NCBI RefSeq assembly: GCF_049116215.1
Contig: NZ_JAGDZB010000002.1
Coordinates: 372,001 to 436,000, forward strand
Length of the DNA: 64,000 bases
DNA from: Shimia sp049116215
GTDB lineage: Bacteria > Pseudomonadota > Alphaproteobacteria > Rhodobacterales > Rhodobacteraceae
Direction of reading: 5' to 3'
Shown here: in pieces, positions 7,224-16,060 of the stretch
Numbering within the stretch: position 1 is the first letter of the stretch
Layout of the letters: the number at the start of each line of letters is the position of its first letter
Position numbers and translations under genes: made by a program
The notes under the pieces: model-generated
The model's database searches: none
Seen by the model: only the letters and a program-made list of their open reading frames with translations
Told to the model about the DNA's origin: nothing

Positions 7224-9818
7224 ATGCCAGTAGTTGTCGTAGAATCCCCAGCCAAAGCCAAAACCATTAATAAATACCTTGGCTCGGACTACACAGTATT
7301 AGCCTCCTACGGCCACATCCGGGACCTGCCGGCCAAAAACGGCTCAGTTGATCCGGACGAAGATTTTGCAATGACTTGGGAGATCGGCAATTCCTCTCGC
7401 CCTCACGTCAAAGCCATTGCAGATGCGCTGAAAGACGACAACGAACTGATCCTCGCAACCGACCCCGATCGCGAAGGAGAAGCGATCAGCTGGCACCTCG
7501 AAGAAGCCCTGCGCAAACGCCGTGCCATCAAAAAAGACACCAACGTGTCCCGCGTGGTGTTCAACGCCATCACCAAAGCGGCCATCACCGAGGCAATGCA
7601 AAACCCACGCCAAGTGGATCAGCCGCTGGTGGACGCCTACCTGGCCCGCCGCGCGCTCGACTACCTTGTCGGCTTCAACCTCTCTCCGGTGCTATGGCGC
7701 AAACTGCCCGGCGCCCGCTCTGCAGGCCGTGTGCAATCCGTATGCCTGCGCCTAATCGTTGAGCGTGAAACCGAAATCGAGGCGTTCAACGCCCGTGAAT
7801 ACTGGTCGGTAAAGGCGCAGCTCTCCACCCCGCGCAATCAACAGTTTGAAGCCCGCCTCACCGTTCTGGGCGGCGAGAAGCTCGACAAGTTTTCGCTGGA
7901 AACTTCCACCGCCGCGGAACTGGCCGTACAAGCGATCCAAAGCCGCGATTTGTCGGTGGCCCGTGTCGAGGCCAAACCCGCCTCCCGCAATCCGTCCGCG
8001 CCATTTATGACTTCGACCCTGCAGCAGGAAGCCAGCCGCAAATTTGGCATGGGTGCGAAACACTGCATGAGCACGGCGCAGCGCCTCTATGAGGCCGGGT
8101 ACATCACCTATATGCGGACCGACGGTATCGACATGGCACCGGAAGCTGTTGATGGCGCACGCGACGCCATCGAGGCGCTCTACGGCAAGGACTATGTGCC
8201 TTCCAAGCCACGGATTTATAAGAACAAAGCCAAAAATGCTCAGGAAGCGCACGAATGTATCCGCCCGACGGATATGATGCGCAAACCGTCCGATCTGAAG
8301 GTGTCGGAGGACGATCAGCGCAAACTCTATGACCTGATCTGGAAACGCACCTTGGCCTGTCAGATGGAAGGCGCCCGCATGGAGCGCACCACGGTTGATA
8401 TCGCCTCCGCTGATCAGCAGATCGAGCTGCGCGCCACCGGTCAGGTTGTGATGTTTGACGGCTTTATGCGCGTCTACGAAGAGGGCCGGGACGATCAGGT
8501 TGTGGATGATGAGGACAGCAAGCGCCTGCCACAGATCATGCAAGGCGAAGCCATGGCCAAAAACGCCGTCTCGCCAGAGCAGCATTTCACCCAACCGCCG
8601 CCGCGCTACACCGAGGCTACCTTGGTCAAACGCATGGAAGAGCTAGGCATCGGCCGCCCGTCCACCTACGCGTCAGTGATCACCACCATCCAGGACCGCG
8701 ATTACGTCCGCAAAGAGAAAAACCGCCTCTTCCCAGAGGACAAAGGCCGGATCGTGACGATCTTCCTGGTGAACTTCTTCCGCAAATACGTCGGCTATGA
8801 GTTCACCGCGAACCTCGAAGAAGAGCTCGATGACGTCTCCGCCGGTGACCGCAACTACAAAAACGTGCTGTCGCGCTTTTGGAAAGACTTCCATGCGGCC
8901 ATCGCCGAAACCAGCGACTTGCGCATTTCCGAGGTGCTCGACATCCTCGATGACGCGCTGGCGCCACAACTCTACCCAGCGCGAGAAGACGGCACCGACC
9001 CGCGCGTCTGCCCGAAATGCGGCGCAGGGCAGCTGCACCTGAAAACCTCGCGCACCGGCGGCTTTGTTGGCTGCGGCAACTACCCGGAATGTAACTACAC
9101 CCGCCCAATCTCCGGCGAGGGTGCGGAAGGCTACGAAAAGGTGCTCGGCGAGGACGATGGTGACGAAATTCACCTCAAATCCGGCCGCTTTGGCCCATAC
9201 GTACAACGCGGCGAAGCCACACCAGAAAACAAAAAGCCGCCTCGCTCCTCCCTGCCAAAACAGGGCAAAGAGTTCCTTCCTGGCTGGGGGCCTGAAGAGG
9301 TGACCTTGGAGCAGGCAGTCACCCTGCTGACCCTGCCGCGTGAAATTGGCAATCACCCGGAAGGCGGCGTGATTGCCTCCAACTTGGGGCGCTTTGGCCC
9401 CTACATCATGCACCAGCTGCCGGATGAAGAAAAACCGGTCTACGCCAACCTCAAAGAAACGCTCGATGTGTTTGAGATCGGTATGAACCGCGCCATGGAG
9501 ATGATCACCGAAAAGCGCAACAACCCGGGCCGTGGCCGCCGCGCCGCCGCCAAAGCACTGCGAGAGCTGGGCGAACATCCGGACGCCGGCGGTCCTGTCA
9601 ACATCATGGACGGCCGCTATGGGCCTTACGTGAAATGGGAAAAAGTCAATGCCACGATCCCAAAAGAGATCGATGTGAAAGACGTGACCATGGAGCAGGC
9701 CATGGAGTGGATCACCGAAAAGGCGGGTAAGAAACCGGCGAAGAAGAAAGCCGCCGCCAAGAAAAAACCGGCAGCAAAGAAAAAGGCACCCGCCAAAAAA
9801 ACCGCTGCCAAGAAATAA
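7224..9818 (+). CDS. topA: DNA topoisomerase I
   Basis: Type IA topoisomerase that relaxes negative supercoils. It has 864 residues. The Toprim domain opens with VVVESPAKAKTINKYLG and contains ATDPDREGEAISWHL. The active-site Tyr is at about residue 296 in YITYMRTDGIDM. One four-Cys zinc module is seen (CPKCGAGQLHL ... CGNYPEC), followed by repeated topoisomerase C-terminal modules of the SGRFGPYV/LGRFGPYI/DGRYGPYV type and an extremely Lys/Ala/Pro-rich tail of about 30 residues. The ATG at 7224 has AGAGGAAAA upstream. A strong terminator follows. Confidence 0.97.
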   Translation: MPVVVVESPAKAKTINKYLGSDYTVLASYGHIRDLPAKNGSVDPDEDFAMTWEIGNSSRPHVKAIADALKDDNELILATDPDREGEAISWHLEEALRKRRAIKKDTNVSRVVFNAITKAAITEAMQNPRQVDQPLVDAYLARRALDYLVGFNLSPVLWRKLPGARSAGRVQSVCLRLIVERETEIEAFNAREYWSVKAQLSTPRNQQFEARLTVLGGEKLDKFSLETSTAAELAVQAIQSRDLSVARVEAKPASRNPSAPFMTSTLQQEASRKFGMGAKHCMSTAQRLYEAGYITYMRTDGIDMAPEAVDGARDAIEALYGKDYVPSKPRIYKNKAKNAQEAHECIRPTDMMRKPSDLKVSEDDQRKLYDLIWKRTLACQMEGARMERTTVDIASADQQIELRATGQVVMFDGFMRVYEEGRDDQVVDDEDSKRLPQIMQGEAMAKNAVSPEQHFTQPPPRYTEATLVKRMEELGIGRPSTYASVITTIQDRDYVRKEKNRLFPEDKGRIVTIFLVNFFRKYVGYEFTANLEEELDDVSAGDRNYKNVLSRFWKDFHAAIAETSDLRISEVLDILDDALAPQLYPAREDGTDPRVCPKCGAGQLHLKTSRTGGFVGCGNYPECNYTRPISGEGAEGYEKVLGEDDGDEIHLKSGRFGPYVQRGEATPENKKPPRSSLPKQGKEFLPGWGPEEVTLEQAVTLLTLPREIGNHPEGGVIASNLGRFGPYIMHQLPDEEKPVYANLKETLDVFEIGMNRAMEMITEKRNNPGRGRRAAAKALRELGEHPDAGGPVNIMDGRYGPYVKWEKVNATIPKEIDVKDVTMEQAMEWITEKAGKKPAKKKAAAKKKPAAKKKAPAKKTAAKK

Positions 9819-9820
9819 CA

Positions 9821-9847
9821 AAAGGCCCCGCTAAGGGGCCTTTTTTT
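9821..9847 (+). terminator. Rho-independent terminator of topA
   Basis: A stem AAAGGCCCC / GGGGCCTTT (9821-9829 with 9835-9843) closes a 5-base loop and runs into a stretch of seven T. It follows the topA stop by two bases. Confidence 0.9.
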
Positions 9848-9864
9848 CGCGCCAAGCAACTGTC

Positions 9865-10455
9865 CTATATCGGAGCAAGCGCCGCCCCCATCAGCCGATT
9901 AAGAACACCTTCGAACACAGTTGGGTCCGCTCCCGATTGCGCAACCTCCAGTGCTGCGCGATCAAAAGCAGCGGACAGCACCACCGCCATTGCGTAAAGC
10001 GTTTCGTCATCGTAATCGGGATGCGCGGCCTTCAGCCCCACCAAGAGAGATTGCCGCCCACCGCCTGCGTCTATCTGATCCATCTCCGACGCACCGAGCA
10101 CCGCTGGCCCATCGACAAGCAACAACTGCGCCCGCGCCGCATCGCTCATCGCGTCAAAAAATGCGCGGCTGCCTTCCGCGAGCGCATCCTGCGCCTCCAC
10201 CCGGGTGCTAGCCGTTTCAATGAAACCGGTTACGGCCTGCGCTTCTGCTTCCACCACCGCCCGAAACAAGGCCTGTTTGTCCTCAAAGTGATGGTAAAGC
10301 GCCCCGCGCGTCGCCCCAGCCGCGCGCACAATCTCCGGCGTGCTGGCCTCCGCGTATCCCTTCTCCACAAACACCGCCCGCGCGGCTTCGATCAAACGCG
10401 CACGCATCTGCGCCCGCCTTTCGGCATTTGGAGTCCGGGTCGATTTTTCTTGCAT
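9865..10455 (-). CDS. TetR/AcrR family transcriptional repressor
   Basis: A 196-residue one-component regulator. The N-terminal helix-turn-helix is ARAVFVEKGYAEASTPEIVR ... GATRGALYHHFEDKQAL (about residues 20-65); the rest is an all-helical ligand domain. I start at ATG 10455 (MQEKSTRTPNAERR), since longer readings would run through the operators and into the divergent gene. It is transcribed away from the VOC gene; two palindromes fill the spacer, so it very likely controls both genes. The ligand is unknown. Confidence 0.9.
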   Translation of the reverse strand: MQEKSTRTPNAERRAQMRARLIEAARAVFVEKGYAEASTPEIVRAAGATRGALYHHFEDKQALFRAVVEAEAQAVTGFIETASTRVEAQDALAEGSRAFFDAMSDAARAQLLLVDGPAVLGASEMDQIDAGGGRQSLLVGLKAAHPDYDDETLYAMAVVLSAAFDRAALEVAQSGADPTVFEGVLNRLMGAALAPI

Positions 10456-10494
10456 ACATACAGCCTGTTTGTTTATTGCATACACACTGTATGT
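10456..10494. promoter_or_regulatory. Two tandem TetR-type operators between tetR and the VOC gene
   Basis: Two 17-base near-palindromes of the same design lie side by side: ACATACAGCCTGTTTGT at 10456-10472 and GCATACACACTGTATGT at 10478-10494. Their centres are 22 bases apart, about two helical turns, as expected for two TetR dimers on one face of the DNA. The first touches the TetR start codon. Confidence 0.7.
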
Positions 10495-10516
10495 TTTTAC
10501 CAAGGAATCGCTGACA

Positions 10517-10942
10517 ATGAAACCCACCCAGTTTTACCCCGTCCTGCAAACCAATGATGTCGCTGGCACCGCAGCCTTCTACGAAACCCATTTTGGTTTT
10601 TCCCAAGCCTTCACCTCCGATTGGTACGTTCATTTGCAAAGCAACGCCGATCCGTCTGTGAACCTCGCCATTCTGGACGGCACCCACGAAACTATCCCTG
10701 ACGTCGGACGCGGTCTCACCACCAGCATGTTGCTCAATTTCGAGGTAGAAGACGCCGCGGCGGAATACGATCGCCTGACCAAACTCGGCCTCGAAGTGGT
10801 CAAACCGCTGATCGATGAGGACTTCGGCCAGCGCCACTTCATCTTGCGTGACCCCAATGGCGTGCTGATCGATGTGATCACCCCGATCCCGCCCAGCGCC
10901 GCCTTTGCCGCGCAATACAGCGCCGATGCTCTGCCGGTCTGA
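10517..10942 (+). CDS. VOC family protein (glyoxalase/bleomycin-resistance fold)
   Basis: A 141-residue single VOC protein. The start MKPTQFYPVLQTNDVAGTAAFY and the closing HFILRDPNGVLIDVITP carry the usual pattern of this fold, with a metal-ligand Glu position replaced by Asp (LIDV). VOC proteins are dioxygenases, isomerases or resistance binders; the substrate cannot be read from sequence. It is divergent from a TetR gene with paired operators, which suggests induction by a small toxic or signalling molecule. AAGGA lies about 10 bases before the ATG. Confidence 0.88.
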   Translation: MKPTQFYPVLQTNDVAGTAAFYETHFGFSQAFTSDWYVHLQSNADPSVNLAILDGTHETIPDVGRGLTTSMLLNFEVEDAAAEYDRLTKLGLEVVKPLIDEDFGQRHFILRDPNGVLIDVITPIPPSAAFAAQYSADALPV

Positions 10943-10956
10943 CACACAAGCAACTT

Positions 10957-10980
10957 CGCGGGCGCCCCGCTGCGCCCGCG
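10957..10980. terminator. GC-rich hairpin after the VOC gene
   Basis: A perfect 9-bp stem, CGCGGGCGC / GCGCCCGCG (10957-10965 with 10972-10980), lies 15 bases past the VOC stop. There is no T-tract, so it is a weak terminator or a 3'-end stabiliser. Confidence 0.45.
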
Positions 10981-11089
10981 CCACTACCCACAAACGCCCG
11001 TAGTAATACCGGGCACCCCCAGCTGGCGTTGACTCATCTCCGCCCCGCCGTCACTACTCTCCCCAATTTCCGGATAAGGGGAGACATCC

Positions 11090-11812
11090 ATGAAAAAGGT
11101 ATATGCAAATGCCGCTGAGGCGCTGGACGGCGTTCTGAGCGACGGCATGTTCATTGCCTCAGGCGGCTTTGGCCTCTGCGGCATTCCCGAGCTTCTGCTC
11201 GACGCAATCAAAGACAGCGGCGTCAAGGACCTGACGTTTGCCTCCAACAACGCGGGCGTCGATGACTTCGGCATCGGCATCCTGTTGCAGACCAAACAGG
11301 TCAAAAAGATGATCAGCTCCTATGTGGGAGAAAACGCAGAGTTCATGCGCCAGTACCTGTCTGGCGAGCTGGAGTTGGAATTCAACCCACAAGGCACTCT
11401 GGCGGAGCGCATGCGCGCTGGCGGCGCGGGTATTCCGGGCTTCTTCACCAAGACCGGCGTGGGCACCGTGATTGCCGAGGGCAAGCTGGAGAAGCAGTTC
11501 CCCACCGGCCCGGATGGCGCCATGGAAGACTACATCATGGAAGAAGGCATGTTTGCCGATCTGGCCATTGTGAAAGCTTGGAAGGCCGATGAAACCGGTA
11601 ACCTCGTGTTCCGCAAAACAGCACGCAACTTCAACGCTCCTGCGGCCACCTGCGGCAAGATCTGCATCGTGGAAGTTGAGGAAATCGTGCCCACCGGCAG
11701 CCTAGAGCCCGACAGCATCCACCTGCCCGGCATCTACGTACACCGCATCATTCAGGGTGATCACGAAAAACGTATCGAACAGCGCACCGTGCGCCCGCGT
11801 GAGGAGGCATAA
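11090..11812 (+). CDS. scoA: 3-oxoacid CoA-transferase subunit A
   Basis: Alpha subunit of a family I CoA transferase (succinyl-CoA:3-ketoacid CoA transferase type), which moves CoA from succinyl-CoA to acetoacetate in ketone-body and PHB use. The protein has 240 residues. SGGFGLCGIPELLLDAI is the conserved CoA-binding opening; GAGIPGFFTKTGVGT is the second family motif. It is followed after two bases by subunit B. A weak TTGACT box lies at 11029-11034, but I see no convincing -10. Confidence 0.95.
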   Translation: MKKVYANAAEALDGVLSDGMFIASGGFGLCGIPELLLDAIKDSGVKDLTFASNNAGVDDFGIGILLQTKQVKKMISSYVGENAEFMRQYLSGELELEFNPQGTLAERMRAGGAGIPGFFTKTGVGTVIAEGKLEKQFPTGPDGAMEDYIMEEGMFADLAIVKAWKADETGNLVFRKTARNFNAPAATCGKICIVEVEEIVPTGSLEPDSIHLPGIYVHRIIQGDHEKRIEQRTVRPREEA

Positions 11813-11814
11813 TC

Positions 11815-12444
11815 ATGGCTTGGGATCGCAATCAAATGGCGGCACGCGCCGCACAGGAACTGCAAGACGGCTGGTATGTGAACCTCGGCATCGGCATCCC
11901 GACGCTGGTCTCCAACCACATCCCCGAGGGCGTCGAGGTGACGCTGCAATCGGAAAACGGCATGCTGGGCATGGGCCCCTTCCCCATTGAGGGCGAAGAA
12001 GACGCCGACCTGATCAACGCAGGTAAACAGACCATCACCGAGCTGCCACAGACCGCGTATTTTGACTCTGCGCAGTCTTTCGCGATGATCCGTGGCGGCA
12101 AAATCGCCATGGCCATCTTGGGCGCCATGGAGGTGGCCGAGAACGGCGACCTCGCAAACTGGATGATCCCCGGCAAGCTTGTGAAAGGCATGGGTGGCGC
12201 AATGGATCTGGTAGCTGGTGTGGGCCGCGTGGTGGTTGTGATGGATCACGCCAACAAACACGGCGTCTCCAAAGTGCTGAAAGACTGCACCCTTCCGCTA
12301 ACCGGCAAAGGTGTGGTCGACCGCATCATCACCAACCTGGGTGTGCTGGACGTGGTTGAAGGCGGCCTGAAAATCGTCGAATGCGCCGACGGTGTGAGCG
12401 AAGACGAGCTGCGCGCCGCAACTGAGGCGACCATCGTCAACTAA
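11815..12444 (+). CDS. scoB: 3-oxoacid CoA-transferase subunit B
   Basis: Beta subunit of the CoA transferase, 209 residues. The catalytic Glu that forms the acyl-CoA thioester lies in LQSENGMLGMGP, at about residue 46. WMIPGKLVKGMGGAMDLVAG is the conserved substrate-site segment. It is paired with scoA, two bases apart, and GAGGAGGCATAATC before the ATG gives a strong ribosome site. A terminator follows. Confidence 0.95.
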   Translation: MAWDRNQMAARAAQELQDGWYVNLGIGIPTLVSNHIPEGVEVTLQSENGMLGMGPFPIEGEEDADLINAGKQTITELPQTAYFDSAQSFAMIRGGKIAMAILGAMEVAENGDLANWMIPGKLVKGMGGAMDLVAGVGRVVVVMDHANKHGVSKVLKDCTLPLTGKGVVDRIITNLGVLDVVEGGLKIVECADGVSEDELRAATEATIVN

Positions 12445-12467
12445 GCGCGATAAACTGTTAAATTTGC

Positions 12468-12505
12468 AAAGCCCCGCCTGTTTTGGCGGGGCTTTCTTGT
12501 TTCTG
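12468..12505 (+). terminator. Terminator of scoAB
   Basis: An 11-bp stem AAAGCCCCGCC / GGCGGGGCTTT (12468-12478 with 12485-12495) with a 6-base loop is followed by CTTGTTT. The remaining 12506-12690 up to the next gene shows nothing I can name. Confidence 0.85.
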
Positions 12506-12690
12506 GGGGGCTGTGCTCATTTTTACCGGGGACCACGACCAGGCGAAAGCGCTGCAAAAAGCACTATTTCCTCTGCAGGCAACTGAGGAGAGGAAGCCTT
12601 GCCAAATCCCGCAATTGGTAACGCCTTCTTAGCACTCTCATGCTCATGTGACGTCAGAACTTAAATGCCCATTCAATTTTTGGAGTCACC

Positions 12691-13392
12691 ATGCAAAAAT
12701 CCACGCTTTTTGCCGCCGCCCTTGCGGCCCTCGCCACCTCTGCCTCTGCTGAAACCGTCAAGCTGACCACGCTTGAATGGCCCCCCTATGTGAACGCCGA
12801 CGCTTCCGGCACCTCTACTGATGCCGTCACCGCAGCCTTTGCTGCCGCGGGAGACGCAGTGGTTGCGGAGGTCTTCCCGTGGAACCGCGCTGTGAACCTC
12901 GCCGCCAAAGACCCAAACTACCTCGGCCTTTATCCGGAATACTATGACGCCGGTGCTGATGCTGAGAAAGACGGTGACCGCTGCGTGTACTCCGCCCCAT
13001 TTGGCACCTCTCCGGTGGGCTTTATCCACCGCAAAGACAACGCCTTCACATGGTCCTCGCACAACGATCTGGGCAACTACCGCATCGGCGTGGTCGAAGG
13101 CTACATCAACGAAGCTCGCTTTGACGCCATGATCGCGGACGGCTCCCTCAAGGTAGACGCAGGTCCAACCGACGTGTCCAATGTCGAAAAGGTCGCCGCA
13201 GGTCGCATGGACGCCGCTGTGATTGACCGCAACGTGTTTGAACACATGCTCGACACAGAGCCACGCCTGGCCAAACACGCCGACGCACTGGTGTTCCACG
13301 AAACCCCATTGGCCAACCACAACCTGCTGGTCTGCTTTGAAAACTCCGACGCAGGCCGAGCCGCCCGCGACCGCTTCAATTCCGGCCTTTAA
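12691..13392 (+). CDS. Periplasmic solute-binding protein, family 3 type (amino-acid binding-like), without a transporter
   Basis: The 233-residue protein has a signal peptide (to SASA-ET, about residue 20) and a type-3 extracellular binding fold. TTLEWPPYVNADASGTSTDA resembles the ligand-binding opening of polar amino-acid binding proteins, and YRIGVVEGYINEARFDAMI the second lobe. No permease or ATPase gene is near, so it is either an orphan binding protein sharing a transporter or a sensory protein. It is followed by the PAS-LuxR regulator, in the same direction, which could be its partner (inference). Confidence 0.82.
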   Translation: MQKSTLFAAALAALATSASAETVKLTTLEWPPYVNADASGTSTDAVTAAFAAAGDAVVAEVFPWNRAVNLAAKDPNYLGLYPEYYDAGADAEKDGDRCVYSAPFGTSPVGFIHRKDNAFTWSSHNDLGNYRIGVVEGYINEARFDAMIADGSLKVDAGPTDVSNVEKVAAGRMDAAVIDRNVFEHMLDTEPRLAKHADALVFHETPLANHNLLVCFENSDAGRAARDRFNSGL

Positions 13393-13487
13393 GCCGCAGG
13401 AGTAGACTCAAAACGGCGCGTCCCAGTGGCGCGTCGTTTGCCGCCGCCCCTTCCCCTTCGCGCCGACCTGTGCCATCACTGCACCCC

Positions 13488-14030
13488 ATGGAACTAAACG
13501 CACTCGCATTTGATCACGCCCCCGTCGGACTCTGCATCCTTGAAAACCGGATCATCCAACGGGTGAACCTGCGCTTTGGCGAGATGTTTGCCACCCCAGC
13601 CGAGGCCTGTGCCAACCGCTCCATTGCCGACTTCTACGCCTCAGACGAAGATTTCCAGAAACTCGGCGAGAAAGTCTATTCCACACTTGGAGGCACCGGG
13701 CGCTATAGCGACGAACGGGTGATGCAACGCCGCGATGGCACGCTGTTTTGGTGCCGGGTGCGCGGCCAATCGACCTCTCCGGACCACCCATTTCAAAAAA
13801 GCGTCTGGTCCTTTGCCGACCTCTCAGAAGACCGGCCCGTAGTGGAACTTACACAACGGGAACGCGAAGTGGCGATCTTGACCTGTCGCGGCATGACCTC
13901 CAAAGAAATTGGCCTCGAACTGGAGCTGTCTTACCGCACGGTCGAAGAATACCGCGCCCGTCTGCTGCGCAAGTTTGGCGCCCGCAAATTGGCGGAATTG
14001 GTGGCCAAACTCTCCGGAATGCCGCTCTAA
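13488..14030 (+). CDS. PAS domain - LuxR-type HTH transcriptional regulator
   Basis: A 180-residue regulator: an N-terminal PAS fold (about residues 5-110, with PVGLCILENRIIQRVNLRFG and RRDGTLFWCRVRGQ), then a LuxR/FixJ-type helix-turn-helix (ELTQREREVAILTCRGMTSK ... SYRTVEEYRARLLRKFGA). No receiver Asp pocket is present, so it is probably activated by ligand or redox sensing rather than phosphorylation. I start at ATG 13488; a GTG at 13470 adds six residues and has no better ribosome site. Confidence 0.85.
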   Translation: MELNALAFDHAPVGLCILENRIIQRVNLRFGEMFATPAEACANRSIADFYASDEDFQKLGEKVYSTLGGTGRYSDERVMQRRDGTLFWCRVRGQSTSPDHPFQKSVWSFADLSEDRPVVELTQREREVAILTCRGMTSKEIGLELELSYRTVEEYRARLLRKFGARKLAELVAKLSGMPL

Positions 14031-14178
14031 GCCCCATTTAGGGCTGGAAACTGCGTCCATTTCCCCACATCTGAACCCCAGTTCAGCTTTCCTAGGGGCA
14101 GCTTTTTCTCTATAAGCGCCGCAGGGGAAACCAATAAGACTCAACAGCGCTTAAGCGCGTAGGGGATAGAAACGTAAA

Positions 14179-14679
14179 ATGAGCAAACAAAATCACGATT
14201 CTGATGTGGCCTTCATCTCTGCTTTGGCAGAGCTGCTGCGTGAAAATGACCTGACAGAGCTGGAAGTGATGCGCGAATATGGCGAAGATGACAGCCTGAA
14301 CGTGCGGGTTAGCCGCCAGACTCAAGTGGTTGCTGCAGCCGCACCGGTGGCCGTGGCTGCTCCAGCCGCCGCAGCAGTCGCTGCTGCACCGGCCGCTGCT
14401 CCTTCTGCCGCGCCAGCTGCATCTGAAGACGATCCTGCGAGCCACCCGGGCGCCGTGACCTCTCCTATGGTGGGCACCGTGTATCTCGCACCAGAGCCAG
14501 GCGCGCCAGCATTTGCCGCCGTGGGCCAGACCGTGTCCGAAGGCGACACCCTGCTGATCGTGGAAGCCATGAAAACCATGAACCACATTCCGGCACCAAA
14601 ATCCGGCACCGTGAAACGTATTCTGGTGGGTGACGGCGACACTGTAGAATACGGCGCACCGCTGGCAATCATCGAATAA
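14179..14679 (+). CDS. accB: Acetyl-CoA carboxylase biotin carboxyl carrier protein
   Basis: Carries the carboxyl group between biotin carboxylase and carboxyltransferase in the first step of fatty-acid synthesis. The 166-residue protein has an N-terminal dimerisation helix, an Ala/Pro-rich flexible linker (about residues 50-85) and a C-terminal biotinyl domain with biotin on Lys132 in VEAMKTMN. It is followed by accC after nine bases. A perfect 12-base palindrome GCGCTTAAGCGC lies at 14147-14158 in the leader. Confidence 0.97.
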   Translation: MSKQNHDSDVAFISALAELLRENDLTELEVMREYGEDDSLNVRVSRQTQVVAAAAPVAVAAPAAAAVAAAPAAAPSAAPAASEDDPASHPGAVTSPMVGTVYLAPEPGAPAFAAVGQTVSEGDTLLIVEAMKTMNHIPAPKSGTVKRILVGDGDTVEYGAPLAIIE

Positions 14680-14688
14680 GGCGTTCAC

Positions 14689-16041
14689 ATGTTTGATAAA
14701 ATCCTGATCGCAAACCGCGGAGAGATCGCCCTGCGCGTGATCCGTGCGTGCCGCGAAATGGGCATCAAGTCGGTTGCGGTGCATTCCACCGCGGATGCTG
14801 ACGCGATGCACGTGCGCATGGCAGATGAGGCCATCTGCATCGGCCCGGCTCCGGGCACCGAAAGCTATCTGAACATGGCGGCGATCATCGCAGCCTGCGA
14901 AGTCACCGGCGCGCAAGCGATCCACCCGGGCTATGGCTTTCTGTCAGAAAACGCCAACTTCGTGCAGATCATCGAAGACCACGGCTTGACCTTCATCGGC
15001 CCCACTGCGGAACACATTCGCACGATGGGTGACAAGATCACCGCCAAAGACACCATGAAGGCGCTTGGCGTGCCATGTGTGCCCGGCTCTGAAGGTGGTG
15101 TGCCAGATGTCGACGCTGCGCTGAAAATCGGCGAAGAGTTTGGCTATCCGGTGATCATCAAAGCCACCGCCGGTGGCGGCGGCAAAGGCATGAAAGTTGC
15201 CAACAACGCCGAAGAGATGAAATCTGCCTTCCAAACCGCGCGGGCTGAGGGCAAAGCCAACTTTGGCAACGATGAAGTCTACATCGAGAAGTACCTCACC
15301 ACCCCACGTCACATCGAGATCCAGGTCTTTGGGGATGGCAAGGGCAAAGCTGTGCACCTCGGCGAGCGGGATTGTTCCTTGCAGCGCCGTCACCAGAAGG
15401 TGTTTGAGGAGGCCCCCGGTCCGTCTATCACGCCAGAAGAGCGCGCAACCATCGGTAAAACCTGTGCGGATGCGGTTGCCAAAATCAACTACATCGGTGC
15501 GGGCACCATCGAGTTCCTCTATGAAAACGGCGAGTTCTATTTCATCGAAATGAACACCCGTCTTCAGGTGGAACACCCGGTGACTGAAGCCATCTTTGGC
15601 GTCGATCTTGTGCGTGAGCAGATCCTCGTGGCGGCCGGCGAAGCCATGACCTTTGGTCAGGATGACCTGGAGATCAATGGCCACTCCATTGAGGTCCGCA
15701 TCAACGCCGAACGTCTGCCAAACTTCGCGCCCTGCCCCGGTAAGATCACCGCGTATCATGCGCCTGGTGGCCTTGGGGTCCGGATGGATTCAGCGCTGTA
15801 TCAAGGCTATTCAATCCCGCCTTACTACGACAGCCTGATTGGCAAGCTGATTGTGCACGGCCGTGATCGCCCCGAAGCACTGGCGCGTCTGAATCGCGCT
15901 CTGGGAGAGATGATTGTGGATGGCATCGACACCACCACGCCACTGTTCCACGCTCTGCTTCAGGAAAAAGACATCCACACCGGTGAGTACAACATTCACT
16001 GGCTGGAGAAATGGCTCGACGCCAACATGGCCGAAGGCTGA
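14689..16041 (+). CDS. accC: Acetyl-CoA carboxylase biotin carboxylase subunit
   Basis: ATP-grasp enzyme that carboxylates biotin on AccB with bicarbonate and ATP. The protein has 450 residues, the usual length. Visible hallmarks are FDKILIANRGEIALRVIRAC, the ATP lid KATAGGGGKGMKV, the metal/ATP site FIEMNTRLQVEHPVTE and the C-terminal domain beginning near INAERLPNFAP. It is co-transcribed with accB and probably with aat, which starts 19 bases later. Confidence 0.97.
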   Translation: MFDKILIANRGEIALRVIRACREMGIKSVAVHSTADADAMHVRMADEAICIGPAPGTESYLNMAAIIAACEVTGAQAIHPGYGFLSENANFVQIIEDHGLTFIGPTAEHIRTMGDKITAKDTMKALGVPCVPGSEGGVPDVDAALKIGEEFGYPVIIKATAGGGGKGMKVANNAEEMKSAFQTARAEGKANFGNDEVYIEKYLTTPRHIEIQVFGDGKGKAVHLGERDCSLQRRHQKVFEEAPGPSITPEERATIGKTCADAVAKINYIGAGTIEFLYENGEFYFIEMNTRLQVEHPVTEAIFGVDLVREQILVAAGEAMTFGQDDLEINGHSIEVRINAERLPNFAPCPGKITAYHAPGGLGVRMDSALYQGYSIPPYYDSLIGKLIVHGRDRPEALARLNRALGEMIVDGIDTTTPLFHALLQEKDIHTGEYNIHWLEKWLDANMAEG

Positions 16042-16060
16042 TACCTAATGGGCGCGCATC

